Shown here: positions 1 to 9,948 of the stretch, piece by piece
How positions within the stretch are numbered: the first letter of the stretch is position 1
Layout: every line of letters starts with the position of its first letter
Source: Haplomitrium mnioides
Lineage: Eukaryota > Marchantiophyta > Haplomitriopsida > Calobryales
Reading direction: 5' to 3'
Assembly (NCBI GenBank): GCA_049999725.1
Contig: JBNGIS010034961.1
Location: forward strand, 1-22,519
DNA length: 22,519 nucleotides
The notes under the pieces: model-generated
Seen by the model: the letters and a program-made list of their open reading frames with translations, nothing else
Database searches by the model: none
What the model was told of the DNA's origin: nothing
Position numbers and translations under genes: made by a program

Positions 1-304
1 CCAAATTTGTTGTTAAATATTTTCAAAACTAACGAGGATATTAGTTGTTTCAAATTTTGATAAAAACAATCAAATTTTTTCAGAAACAAATTAAATCAAA
101 CAAATGTTTAAGCAAGAAAGAAATTTGAACCGTAGTCTTAAAGCTTATGCACATAGAGACTGTTCAAGCAACTTTGCACTTGGAATGCTACAACTCGAAC
201 ATGGGTGGAATGTTGAGGCTGTCACATGCACAAACTTGTACATAGATCCCAAATGTTTAGGCAGAAGAAGATTGTCGAAGTGAATTGTGGAGAGACTAAT
301 AAAG
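1..304. other. AT-rich intergenic DNA, no gene seen
   Basis: The stretch is AT-rich and every frame is broken. The open frames here are short and have no recognisable domain. A few degenerate words related to the hairpin repeat that follows (for example ATGCACAAACTTGTACAT near 225) suggest that the minisatellite may have decayed leftwards. I see nothing else that I can support. Confidence 0.5.
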
Positions 305-430
305 CCAATGCGTATTTGGACAACTGAAATCGACGTGAGTTTGAACAACTAAAGTCCATACGTGCATGGACGACTTGAAGTCCACGTGAGCTTGAACAAC
401 TAAAGCCAATGCACATATGGACAATTGAAG
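305..430. repeat. Degenerate hairpin minisatellite, about 26-bp period
   Basis: About five diverged units of 25-26 bp lie in tandem. Each carries an alternating purine-pyrimidine core (ATGCGTAT, ACGTGCAT, ATGCACAT) next to words such as TTGGACAACT and GAACAACTAAAG. Some cores sit inside short palindromes, for example CCATACGTGCATGG. The same design recurs at 1937-2104, 14385-14835, 15901-16080 and 17791-17940 with different arm words, so this looks like a remnant of the same repeat family. It lies just beyond the 3' end of the minus-strand ParB-like gene. Confidence 0.6.
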
Positions 431-1853
431 CCTAGGGACTTACGAGCTACTGAATAATTGGATGCAAGGACCTTCCATGTAAGCATAGACCTTGTTGCTA
501 ATTTGAATGAAAACAAATATGTTTTGTTCAAGAATAATTTTGCAAAAGAAAATCAATCGTGAAGAAAATACTTAAATTGGATTTGGAATACAACAAGTAA
601 ATAAACGAATCAAATAATATTTTGTGAGAAAAATACTTTATTATGTAACAAAAAACATCAGTCTCATGCTGCATCCCTATCTTTGTCAGGAAGAACAGTG
701 TCATCTAAATCTAGTGCCTGATAAGATTCAGCATCAGCAGTTGCAAAAAAGTCATGTCAAAGACTTTCCAATCCCGGAAATCGCAACAGAATCACCAAAA
801 GCACCTGCAATACCAAGAGGAACATGCTCCTTATGGTATGCATATACTATTTGAGACTCAATCACATCGGATGGCAAAGAAGCCATCATCAAAACTCTAT
901 GAGGAATATAGATAGATTGACGTCTATCATATTCTACTGCGATACGATTTTGCATGAGCTTTAAAGCACAGACAAGGCATGTGTCGGACCTAAAGAAAAG
1001 ATCTAAAATCCAATCTTGCTTTGTTGTTAACTAGTCAATGAAAAAATTACATAAAGCCTGAGGCTTTTGGTAAACATTCACAAGAAAATCATTGCTTGGA
1101 TGTTTAAGCCTTGCCAACATAACCGGGTAGCTAAAAACACTTCACATGATTTGTCAAGGTTACTTGCTTGCATCATCCAATTGCAAGTTAAAGAGCTTCA
1201 TCCTTCGCTTGCTCTTCTTTGTCTAATAGCCCATAATCTAGTACTCGGGAGTGTGAGCGATTCTGGGACCAACTCATAAACTATCAGATGAAGAAACAAA
1301 ATACAACTTACTAGACATTGTGGTCGATTGCACATCAATCCTCCAATAAATCATCCTCAACGATGCCAAACTGTTGCAAAGAGTGAATAATGACAAAAGA
1401 CCAAAACTCGAAAGTAGTAACAACTACAAAAGAAGAAACCATATCAAAAATATCATTCTTTGAGAAGGGTTCCAAGTCATCATGCTTACATTCCTATAAG
1501 GAATACTAGCAATAGCTAAAGTAAAACATCTTGGTTTCACTAAACTCTTCAACTGTCAAGCATTAGACTCTTCGTGGACTTGATAATATGCCATTTTGAG
1601 TCCATCGACATAGGACATTAAGTCCTCGTCTTGCTCATCAGAACCTCTTTTGGTTGAGAGGGGATCAACTTCATTTGACTGTCTTGCCTTCCACTCTCTT
1701 GCTTTCTAGTAGTGGAGCAGAAAAGCATGGGGTAGGAGACAAGCGTTAGGGCTTGATCTTCATTAGCAAGGGCTTCTTCGACCTCCATTTTCTTTCGACC
1801 TTTGGCAACAGCCGTCAACTACTTGGCGAATTGTCACTTGAAAGTTTTGTTGG

Positions 1854-2162
1854 CTTGTAAAAAAAGCAGAGAAACAAGTTAAACTAAACCAAAAAACAAA
1901 AACTTTGAATAATTGACAATAGAAGACAAAGTTGCAAAGCGTGTATGGACTCTCGAGTCCACGCACCCAAGGAGTAATGAGTTTGTATGCGCATGGACTC
2001 AAGAATCCATACGAGTATGGACTCTTAAGTCCATTTGCGCAGGGACTCGAGAGACTTTGCGCGTAGGGACTCGAGAGTCCATGTGCACACAGACTCTCGA
2101 ACCTTAAAAAACAAACTGAAAACAAATGAAAGATCAAAATTAAAAAAAGAAAAAATACTTAC
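1854..2162 (-). other. Intron with consensus splice sites in the ParB-like gene
   Basis: On the minus strand the donor GTAAGT lies at 2162-2157, directly after a long open frame. The acceptor (pyrimidine-rich, ending TTTTACAAG) lies at about 1862-1854. The 309-bp interior is non-coding and filled by the 24-bp minisatellite. The exon that starts at 1853 has two early stops (CAAGTGA and AAGTAG contexts) before a clear basic open frame. Confidence 0.55.
1937..2104. repeat. 24-bp palindromic minisatellite inside an intron
   Basis: Seven or so units lie in tandem. The last five are cleanly 24 bp long, built on ATGGACTC..GAGTCCAT-type arms around cores such as TGCGCA, GTGCACAC and GCGCGTA. Each unit is close to self-complementary, for example ATGGACTCTTAAGTCCAT. 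The array lies wholly inside the 1854-2162 intron. Any open frame crossing it is a by-product of the repeat. Confidence 0.75.
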
Positions 2163-3087
2163 CAACAATTTCTCAAAACTTGAATAAAACATTGAGATCT
2201 TGGACTCGTTGGTGTGGATGGGATACTCCATCCTTGCTTTCTCCCAAGATTTGCAATAAACCTCCGAACAAAAAGACATAACCATGACCACTAGAACCTT
2301 GTATCTCTCCAATTCGATAGGCATCTCCTCGATTGATAGCTCTCTAGCTTCAACACGTTTCAAAACAAAGATTTTGATTTCATCAAGAAGACCTTGAAGG
2401 GACCTCCAAGATTTCCACTTCATGTCTTCTATTCTTAAGGAACCTTTGGCCTTCGACTTTTGGCCCTTGACCGTGTTCTTCTCCCACATTGTAAAAATGC
2501 TCTATTGTAAATCCTAGAGCTCACCACTTTGAAACGCAAGTTGGAACCAATTGTTCTGAGAAGTGACTATTTTCTCAAGAGTTGACTTTGACTTTATCTC
2601 CATGGTCTCTAGGACCAACTCTCTTTTTAATTTCTAGGATGACACCATCCCACTCTCTACAAACCCTTGATGTCAATATTTGACCTTTTAATTGAGGTCA
2701 TTTCTAACATGTATCTTTGGTCGTAGTTGTCATCCATTGCAAAAATACATGCCTCTATTGGAGTCAGACCCACGTACGCATAACAATTGCAGAGCAACAA
2801 TGCTAGATTCTTCGCTCTGTATTTGGTGATTAAAAGCTCCTTTGTGGCAACACTGTGGTTGCCTCCAACAATCTCGTACTGATTCTTGTTATGGCTCTTA
2901 ATATTGAACTTTGACTTATCCTTCAACCTGCACTTTGGGTCCACAACAACAATGAAAAATTGTGTGTATATTTATTGGTGAGCATTCTCTGTGCAAGAAG
3001 CTCAACAAAGTCCTCATTCAACCTCCTTGTAATAGTACAAACATAAGGTTGTGCTATTTATAAGAAAATAGAGAGGAATGAAGGAAG

Positions 3088-3461
3088 TGGTAGTGAGTCA
3101 CTTTTAGTGTTAAGATTGGATTATTTGCCTTTGAAGTTGCTTTTGGTGGAGAGTCACTTTTAAGTTACTTGCATTCGAAGTCACTTTTGGTAGAGAGTTT
3201 CATTTAGAGTTGAAATGAGAAGTGACTTGTAAGTGAAGAAAGAGGGATGACACCGTCTTCTCTTGTATAAATAGAAGGGCTTCTTGGCCCCACTCTTTAT
3301 TTTGGAGTTCCTCTCGAATCACTTGGGTTCTTTGGTTGCTTAGCTTTTGCTTGCACTCTTGGTCTTAGCTTGGACCTTGAGTTGCTTTTGGTTGAAGAAC
3401 TCTATTAGAGTTCACTATGAGTTTTTACTCGTTTGGATTTGGTCTTTGAGATTCTTTTACA
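3088..3461 (+). repeat. 5' LTR of the outer chromovirus
   Basis: About 374 bp, matching 13323-13697 along its length. The left edge is approximate; TG at 3088 or at 3094 are both possible starts. The right edge, ending in CA, is set by the primer site two bases later. The U3 part has repeated AGTCACTTTT words, and TATAAATA lies at 3266-3273. Confidence 0.87.
3266..3273 (+). promoter_or_regulatory. TATA box in the outer 5' LTR
   Basis: TATAAATA lies about 195 bp before the LTR end, in the context CTTGTATAAATAGAAGGGC. The same box is conserved in the 3' LTR at 13502-13509. It is the expected core promoter of the element. Confidence 0.7.
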
Positions 3462-3462
3462 T

Positions 3463-3474
3463 TGGTATCAAAGC
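3463..3474 (+). other. Primer binding site (initiator Met-tRNA type), outer element
   Basis: TGGTATCAAAGC follows the LTR end by one base. It differs at one position from TGGTATCAGAGC, the usual plant primer site complementary to initiator methionine tRNA. The inner element has the unaltered form. Confidence 0.85.
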
Positions 3475-3500
3475 TACGGTTCGTTTTTGGTGTGAGCTAC

Positions 3501-4031
3501 ATGGAGAGTCAAGAGGAGGTGGTTCAAGCAATGGAAAAACGACTTTAACATCTTTCATGTCTTTTGGAAGTGGGAATAAAAGAAAGATCAATGTTTTAAG
3601 AAGAAGAGAGCTATAAGCGACTTCCAACACCAAAAGCATATGATGGAAAGGTGACTTGTGGTGCTTGTGAGAACCTCATTTTCGATTGTGAACAATATTT
3701 TGAAGCTACAAACATTAGAGAGGATAGACGGCAAATTCTATTTGCGACAAGCCAATTAGAAGAAGTGCAAAGACTTGGTGGAGATATCAAATAGAACAAG
3801 CACAATGTGGATTTGTTGCTCCTATTGTTTCTTGGTATGAGTTCAAAGAAGGAGTGATTTCAAGAATTAGGCTGTAAATGCTTCAAAAATAGCAAGAGAT
3901 CGATTGGTCGAATTGAAGCAACTTAGTACAGTGAAGAGTTATGTGACATATTTTCAAGATACAGTTATGCAAATTCCTGATATACAAAAAGAAGAAGTAC
4001 TAGACCACTTTGTTTGGGGATTGAAGCCTCA
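3501..4031 (+). pseudogene. Gag of the outer chromovirus, N-terminal part (broken)
   Basis: An ATG at 3501, only 26 bp after the primer site, opens a frame reading MESQEEVVQAMEKR. The frame runs with two stops through LPTPKAYDGK and FDCEQYFEATNIREDRRQIL, the start of a retrotransposon Gag capsid-like region. Near 3765 a shift moves to the frame with AKTWWRYQ and SWYEFKEGVISR, both typical Gag motifs. A second shift near 3870 leads to ARDRLVELKQ and FVWGLKPH. The reading frame stops at 4031, where the minus-strand element begins. Gag continues at 9760 with EVTMREPTQLKEAMRMAK. Gag would package the element RNA in cytoplasmic particles. This copy cannot do so. Confidence 0.82.
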
Positions 4032-4182
4032 TGTAAAACTCTCGGCTAACTAGTAACACATCAATATACTCTTATGCAAAGAAGATAGTTCAACAAGAAA
4101 GTAAAGGAAAAGAGAGAAGAGAAAGAAATTGCTTACAAGACTTTCCAAACTCCCAAATAAGGGAAAAGGGCCAAGCCCTCTC

Positions 4183-4190
4183 TATTTATA
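4183..4190 (-). promoter_or_regulatory. TATA box in the inner 3' LTR
   Basis: TATAAATA on the minus strand, in the context GAAGTATAAATAGAGAGGG. It is conserved in the 5' LTR at 9477-9470. Confidence 0.65.
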
Positions 4191-4278
4191 CTTCATGTAC
4201 AAGACTTCACTAAGAAGTCACTTCAGTCCTAAAGAACCTTCCTTGGTCTCTTTCTAGAAATCTCTATGCTTTCAGCGC

Positions 4279-4323
4279 TTTCTAGAAGCTTCTCTTCTAG
4301 AAGCTTCTCTTCTAGAAGCTTCT
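4279..4323. promoter_or_regulatory. Array of three heat-shock-element trimers in LTR U3
   Basis: Nine TTC/GAA modules are phased exactly five bases apart: TTC 4280, GAA 4285, TTC 4290, TTC 4295, GAA 4300, TTC 4305, TTC 4310, GAA 4315, TTC 4320. Each group of three is a perfect TTCnnGAAnnTTC, the heat-shock factor binding pattern. More such trimers follow up to about 4438. In element orientation the cluster lies upstream of the TATA box at 4190-4183. Heat response is an inference. Simple GAA/TTC-rich sequence could mimic this. Confidence 0.6.
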
Positions 4324-4503
4324 GTCTTCATCTAAAAGAATCTCTAGTCTTCTCAAGCCTTCTAGAAGCTTCTCTAAGCTTCTTCTTCTCTTTTCTTCTA
4401 GAAGCTTCTCTAAGCTTCTTCTTCTAGAAACTTCTTCTCACTAACTAACTTTAGCAATAACTAAATCTAGAGGTTCCGCCAAGTTTAGTGAACCTCATTA
4501 CTA

Positions 4504-4516
4504 ACCTCCCCCCTTT
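4504..4516 (-). other. Polypurine tract of the inner chromovirus
   Basis: On the minus strand AAAGGGGGGAGGT lies directly before the 3' LTR and overlaps the pol stop codon at 4517-4515. It would be the plus-strand primer of reverse transcription. Confidence 0.85.
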
Positions 4517-7500
4517 AAGATGTACCGTCCTCGTAGCAAGTATGATCAAAAGTAGCTACCGATGACATAGCATTGCGAAGGTTAGAGAGAGGTTCCCAAG
4601 TGGCTTTGAACAAAGGGTACCCTTTCCACAACACCAAATAATCAGTGACTCGCTTGCTCCCATAGTTGAAGATGCGCTTCTTGAGAATGCGTTCCACCTC
4701 GTATTTCGTATGACCATCCACCATCTCCGGTAAAGGTGGAGATTCATGTTGGTTGGTAAACTGAGAGGAAGGAGGTACGTAACAACGAAGAAGCGAAACA
4801 TAAAAAACTGGATGAAGTTTCATATGGGCCGGTAAATCAAGCTAATAAGCTACAGCTCCAACGCGTTGAGAGATAGAGAAAAGCCCAATTAAACGTGCAC
4901 TGACCTTACGAACACCAAGCATAGGCAAGTGAGTAGTAGACAACCATACTTTGTCGCCCACAACAAATGTCTCATCCCGATGATGAGCATCAGCATATTG
5001 CTTCTAACGATTTTGCGCAATCACAAGCTTATCATGAGCAAGATGGACTGCACGATGGATTCGTTGCACAAAATCTTAAGTGGCTTCAACTTTAAAAGGC
5101 ATGCTAGATTGCGAACCCATGGTGATCAAACTCGCCAACGTCAAAGAGTGTTCTCCATAGGTCAGGAAGAAAAGAGTGGCCTTAGTTGAGGCATTTACAG
5201 AGTTGTTGTAGGCAAACTCAACCAATGGTAGTAATAGATCCCACTCCTGTTGTTCCTCTGGTGTGAAGGCGTGCAACATATCTTCAATAATATGATTTGC
5301 GCGTTCTATTTGACCATTTGATTCGGGATGATATGCCGTAGACATGGCTAGTTTAGTCTTGAAACATGAAAATATGCTCTTCTAAAACATACTTGTGAAT
5401 TGAGTACCTCAATCTGAAATGAAGGTTGAAGAGAGACCATGTTGAGAAAATACTACCTCCAAGTATAGTTGTGCCAACTCAGGAGCTATTACCGTTTTGG
5501 TAGTGGCTCAAATATGGATCATCTTGCTCAACGTATCAACAAAAACCACCACAGAATCATGCCCTTTGGAAGTAGTTGGAAGTTCACATACTAAATCCAA
5601 GCTCACATGTTCTCATTGTCGATTGGGAATAGGAAGAGGTTGTAGAAGCCCCGCAGGCTTTTGATTACTTGCCTTGTTCTATTGACATGCAAGACAACTT
5701 TGTACATACGCCTCTGTATCCTTAGTCATATTTGGCCAATAGTAAGATCATTGTAGTAACTCAAGTGTTTTTGCTATGCTCATATGTCCTGCCACAACCA
5801 TATCATGGATCTCTTGGAGCACAATGGTACGAAGTGATGCATATTTAGGCACCCAAAGTCTTCCATTCTGGAAGAGTACACCTCGAACCTCATGGAAGCC
5901 CTTCTTGCCTTTTGCGGCTTGAATCTCCAAATCATGTCGAGTGGCTTCAACAAGTTGTTGCTACAACTCGGGTTGAACTGAGGCATACGTGACAAATGAT
6001 CTACTAGTTGATTTTTTCCTTCTACATATACAATCTTTATATGGTATTTTTGACGCCACTCTCCCCAACAAACTTGGTGCTTTGATAGATCTTTTTGTGT
6101 CTCCAAATAGATCAAAGGCTTGTGATCAGTCTCTACAATAAACTCCTTGTCATCCAAGTAAAGTTTCCAATGTTTGGTGGCCAGTACAATGGCCAATTCT
6201 TCCCGCTCTATTGTATGATAGTTTTGCTCTACAGCTTGTAGCTTCTTTGAGAAGAAAGCCACGAGATGCCATCCATCCTCCTATTCTTGGAGGAAAACTC
6301 CACCAACATCAACCCTTGAGGCATCCACCGCAATCTTGACATGCTTAGTTGGATCATACCACTTGAGTATAGGTACATGAAGCAATGCATCCTTCAAGGT
6401 TTGGAAGGCTAACTCCTCTCAAGATCCCCATTTCCAATGTACATTTTCCCAAGCAACTCAATCAAGCTATGTGCAATGCGTGCAAAGTCTTTCACAAAGT
6501 ATCGATAAAAACCTGTCAAACTCGAAAATCCACGTAATTGGGTAACATTCTTTGGAGTTGTCCACCATTGAACTGCGTCAACTTTATCTTGCATCACTTG
6601 TATCTCTTGAGCACTAACACGGTGACCAAAATAATCTACCTCAGATCTTCCAAATTCGCACTTGGGAAGGTTTTGCATATAATTCATTATCTTGCAGGAC
6701 TTGCAATACTTGCCGCAAGTGCTTTTGATGCTCAACAAGACTTCGGCTATAATTCAAAATATCGTCAAGAAAAAAAATGACAAACTTGTCAAGAAATAGG
6801 CGAAAGATATCATTCATTAACCCCATGAATGTGGCAGGAGCATTGATCAAACCAAATGGCATTACAAGATACTCAAAGTGGCCATAGCGACTTTGAAAGG
6901 ATGTTTTAGGAACATCTTCATCTGTCACCCGTGTTTGTTGATAGCCACTACGTAGATCCAGTTTGGTGAAGAATTTAGCTCCATGAAGTTGATCAAATAA
7001 ATCATCCATTAATGGCAATGGATATTTATTTTTTAATGTTTGTTGATTCAGTGCTCTATAATCAATGCACATCCGCATGTTGCCATTCTTCTTCTTCACA
7101 AACAAAATAGGAGCACTATATGGAGAAATACTAGGTTGAATGAATCCTTTGGAAAGCAACTCTTCAACTTGTACCTTGCATTCCTCAAGTTCATTTGGGG
7201 CCAATCGACATGGTGTTTTATAAGGAGGAATACTTCTTGGAGTTACCTCAATCTTATGATCAATATGCCTTCGAGGAGGAAGTTTAGAGGGTAGATCACT
7301 AGGAAACACATCCTTGAATTCCTCTAATATTCCATGAAACTCCTTTGGAACTGAGAGGTTCTTGTTTATACTCACCATAGTCTTCTCCACATCTTGAATT
7401 AACCCCAAAAATAAAAGATCCCTTGGATTGATGGCTTTAGTGCTTATAACAAAGAGTGGCAGACTCCCCCCACCTGATCGAGTATGATCTCCATAAATCT

Positions 7501-8095
7501 TCCATTGGGGTGTTGCTATTGTCTTCATTTGCCAATCAACTTGAGGATTATACTGCTCCATCCAAGGCATTCCAAGAATAATATCATAGCATGCAAGACG
7601 AATCACTTTCCATTCTAATTTCTCCACATATTTACCCATCTGCAACTCGATGCTTTGGGGTAGAGTCTCAATCATTTGTTTGCCTATTCGGTAGTTCCAC
7701 CTTCTCCTTCTGGCTCTTCTGTGAAGAGAGACCAAGCTTCAAGGCAATAGTTTTGACAAAAATTTCTTTGTAGCTCCAGGGTCAATAAGTACCCTTACTT
7801 GAACTCCTTTAGTTTTTCATTTGTCACAATAAGTTGTGATGCTTTTCCTCCCAAGTGATTAGTTTCCTTCTTCCACTTGGACGCCTCACCTCTTCTCTAT
7901 TGTGCCAAACCAATAAGATGATGAGGTTGCCTTATTGGTTGCCTTCGTTTTCTTGAGCCTCATTACTTTGGAGACCTTGGTTGTCCTCGCCACTCATATT
8001 GTTGAGGGGTCGTTGCATAGGTCTATTGTTTCTTCCAACCCTACAATTAGGAGAAATATGGCCAAATCTCTCACACTTGAAACACTGGCAAGTTT
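4515..8095 (-). pseudogene. Pol polyprotein of the inner chromovirus (broken)
   Basis: Domains in order on the minus strand. Protease near 7800-7500, with DPG at 7783-7775 where DSG/DTG is usual, then IILGMPW. RT at about 7300-6640 with [30 protein letters not shown] and FLDD. RNase H from about 6262 with TDHKPLIYL and VDHLSR. Integrase from 5930: a zinc-binding part with CLACQ, then SLDLVCELPTT, TQFTS and STAYHPESNGQIERAN, with in-frame stops. A chromodomain at 4700-4530 (KYEVERIL, YLVLWKGYP, TWEPLSNLRNA) looks intact. The enzyme set would copy element RNA to DNA and insert it, with the chromodomain steering towards chromatin marks. Frameshifts near 6740, 6410 and 5950 and stops in integrase make it defective. 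Chromodomain aromatic residues (Y, W, W) are kept. Confidence 0.88.
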
Positions 8096-8999
8096 CTACT
8101 CTCAGTGATTCACTTGTTGTACTTGTTTTTTACGGCAATAATGCTTGTGGAATCGATTGGAATCCAAGATTCTCACCATATTGAAAATTATTACGTAAAA
8201 AGAAGTCATTCCTTTGTCCAAGATGACCCAACTCCATTGGTGCTGGCCGATGTTGATGAATAGCACCTTGCGAGTGCTCATCATGCCCATACATTAGTGA
8301 CCCTTCAATCTTTTGAGCTATCGATATAGCTTGATTCACATCGCAAGGATCCCGCAAGATGACTTCTCGTTGGACCCTTCGTTTTAATCCTCGTTTGAAG
8401 TTGTCTAATGCTTTGGCTAGACTCATATCTACAATTTGCACTTGTAGATTTTGGAAGTCCTCAATGTATTGATGGATGTTTTCTGGTTGTTTCAACTCCC
8501 ATAATTTCATTTGAGTCATTGTTAAAGCATCCACGGCCTGGAATTATTGGAGCAATCATTGTTTTAGTGTGCTCCAAGAGAGTAATTTCCTTTCACTTCT
8601 TTGAAGTCGCTCTCAAGTTTGTAGCCATGTTGAAGCGGTGTCCAAAAGGAATGATCTAACAAAGAGACCTTGATTTATATCTGATGCTAATAGAAAATAA
8701 GACATGTGTACTTCCATTTGATAAATCCAACCTTCAAGTACACCCATCTCTCGACTGCCACACTAGGGTTCTACCTTGCAAGATTTTGTCATCTTTTGTA
8801 ACAATGTATCTTGATTGACCTCCGTATGTGATTGTTGCCTTGCTCGAAGTTGCGTAATTTCATTCAATAACAGACTATTCTCCTCTTATCGTGCTATCAA
8901 AGAGGCTTCCATTTCTTGGAACCTTGACATCATCCATTGGAGTTGTTGCTCATGCTCTGTATGTCCCAATCTTGCAACCTCATTCTCAACACTTCCCAT
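8030..8999 (-). pseudogene. Gag of the inner chromovirus (broken)
   Basis: The likely ATG is at 8999-8997. The frame MGSVENEVARLGHTE runs with scattered stops into a coiled-coil-like stretch, then MGVLEGWIYQMEVHMSYF. It continues into the longest open piece (8534-8130, MTQMKLWELKQPENIHQYIE..), a Gag capsid-like region. A complete zinc knuckle, CX2CX4HX4C (CFKCERFGHISPNC), lies at 8084-8043 and would bind element RNA. The start is supported by its position about 300 bp after the primer site and by the absence of an earlier good frame. At least four stops break it. Confidence 0.82.
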
Positions 9000-9306
9000 T
9001 GTATGACACTTGTAGCACTCTAATCAATCAACAATTTGAGGAGTCCAATACAAAACAAAGATTGTGCAACTCCAAACTTCGACATAAGTGACAACAAGGT
9101 AAAAAATGGTAAGTCAAACTCCATTACTTGTCGCATAAACTCAAAGCCAAAATAGTGGACTAATCGTTGTCAAAACATCTGCTTATCTATATACTGAATT
9201 TGGATACTAAAAGGATTGACATGTGGGAACTTAGGTGCAATATAAATCCCTTTATCCATCTCTGTCGATCTTGATCACAAATCTTCCAAGATGCAAGCAA
9301 AACCTC
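9000..9306 (-). other. Untranslated leader of the inner chromovirus
   Basis: About 300 bp lie between the primer site and the gag ATG. No frame of note is present on either strand. This is a usual place for packaging and dimerisation signals, but I cannot identify any by eye. Confidence 0.5.
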
Positions 9307-9318
9307 GCTCTGATACCA
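9307..9318 (-). other. Primer binding site (initiator Met-tRNA), inner element
   Basis: On the minus strand TGGTATCAGAGC starts one base after the 5' LTR end (..GTTTTACA). It matches the common plant primer site for initiator methionine tRNA exactly. Confidence 0.93.
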
Positions 9319-9319
9319 T

Positions 9320-9759
9320 TGTAAAACTCTCGGCTAACTAGTAGCACATCAATATACCCTTGTGCAAAGAAGATAGTTCAACAAGAAAGGAAAAGAAAAG
9401 AGAGAAGAAAAGAAATTACTTGCAAGACTTTCCAAACTCCCGAATGAGGGAAAAGGGCCAAGCCCTCTCTATTTATACTTCATGTACAAGACTTCACTAA
9501 GAAGTCACTTCAATCCTAAAGAACCTTCCTTGGTCCCTTTCTAGAAATCTCTATGCTTTCGGCGCTTTCTAGAAGCTTCTTTCTTCATCTAAAAGAATCT
9601 CTAGTCTTCTCAAGCCTTCTAGAAGCTTCTATAAGCTTCTTCTTCTCTTTTCTTTTAGAAGCTTCTGTAAGCTTCTTCTTCTAGAAACTTCTTCTTGCTA
9701 ACTAACTTTAGCAATAACTAAATCTAGAGATTCCGCCAAGTTTAGTAAACCTCGTTACA
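9320..9759 (-). repeat. 5' LTR of the inner chromovirus
   Basis: 440 bp, TG..CA on the minus strand. It carries single heat-shock-type trimers (TTCTAGAAGCTTC at 9567-9579, and similar ones near 9610, 9657 and 9680) and TATAAATA at 9477-9470. This LTR would drive the element. It is bounded by the primer site on one side and resumed outer gag on the other. Confidence 0.92.
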
Positions 9760-9948
9760 TCTCGTACGAGGATAGAAGTTACTATGAGAGAGCCTACTCA
9801 ATTAAAAGAAGCAATGCGTATGGCGAAGTGGCATGACTCATTACTCATGACTACAAAAGTTAGATCTCATCCTCAACCATTCGAACATCGTTCTCAAAGC
9901 CTTGCAAGCTCTAATGGAATTAAAATTCCGACAAAAATTTGAGGTATC
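9760..9948 (+). pseudogene. Gag of the outer chromovirus, C-terminal part
   Basis: After the nested element the outer gag resumes with EVTMREPTQLKEAMRMAK, the typical end of the capsid region. It runs on through KWHDSLLMTTKVRSHPQPFE to a TGA just before the protease frame. There is no CCHC motif in this short linker, so the knuckle may have been deleted or this lineage may lack it. Counting one copy of the 5-bp duplication, the frame is continuous with 3501-4031. Confidence 0.75.

Larger units (their letters stand above)
664..3087 (-). pseudogene. ParB/Srx-like multi-exon gene, 3' half (broken)
   Basis: Read on the minus strand, coding remnants run from about 3040 down to a TGA at 664-666. 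The frame from about 3030 holds LNEDFVELLAQRML, then a frameshift, then a segment with YEIVGGNHS followed by ATKELL. Such GGNHS-type motifs occur in ParB N-terminal/Srx-fold domains, so this family call is an inference. A long frame at 2600-2163 ends in a perfect donor (TTG|GTAAGT). A 309-bp intron follows, then an exon from 1853 with a basic segment (KGRKKMEVEEAL). Fragments at 1100-1620 include DYGLLDKEEQAKDEAL. The last exon (955-664) is well preserved and ends in the acidic tail LDLDDTVLPDKDRDAA. Stops and frameshifts occur throughout. I place it with 13698-15233 as one gene split by the retrotransposon at 3088-13697. It could instead be a separate copy of the same family. Confidence 0.5.
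4032..4503 (-). repeat. 3' LTR of the inner chromovirus
   Basis: About 471 bp, matching 9320-9759. It is longer because a 15-bp unit (TTCTAGAAGCTTCTC) is present three times at 4280-4324 but once in the other LTR. The edge at 4503 adjoins a polypurine tract. The terminal TG of the minus strand is altered here (TAGTAATGAGG against TGTAACGAGG). TATAAATA lies at 4190-4183. Confidence 0.9.
4032..9759 (-). mobile_element. Inner Ty3/gypsy chromovirus nested in the outer gag
   Basis: This is a full-length 5.7-kb LTR retrotransposon on the minus strand. Its order is 5' LTR 9759-9320, primer site 9318-9307, gag from 8999, protease, RT, RNase H, integrase, chromodomain ending at 4515, polypurine tract 4516-4504, and 3' LTR 4503-4032. 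It is flanked by CCTCA (4027-4031) and TCTCG (9760-9764), which fit a 5-bp target duplication changed by two transitions. Several integrase stops are Trp or Arg codons changed by transitions, as expected after cytosine methylation. The LTRs differ at about 22 positions plus one 30-bp length change. That is slightly less than the outer element's LTRs, which agrees with the nesting order. Confidence 0.92.

Noticed and set aside
3054-3066. TATA-like TTATAAATAG on the minus strand before the ParB-like segment
   Set aside because: It lies in AT-rich DNA that I place inside the split gene, and nothing shows that transcription starts here.
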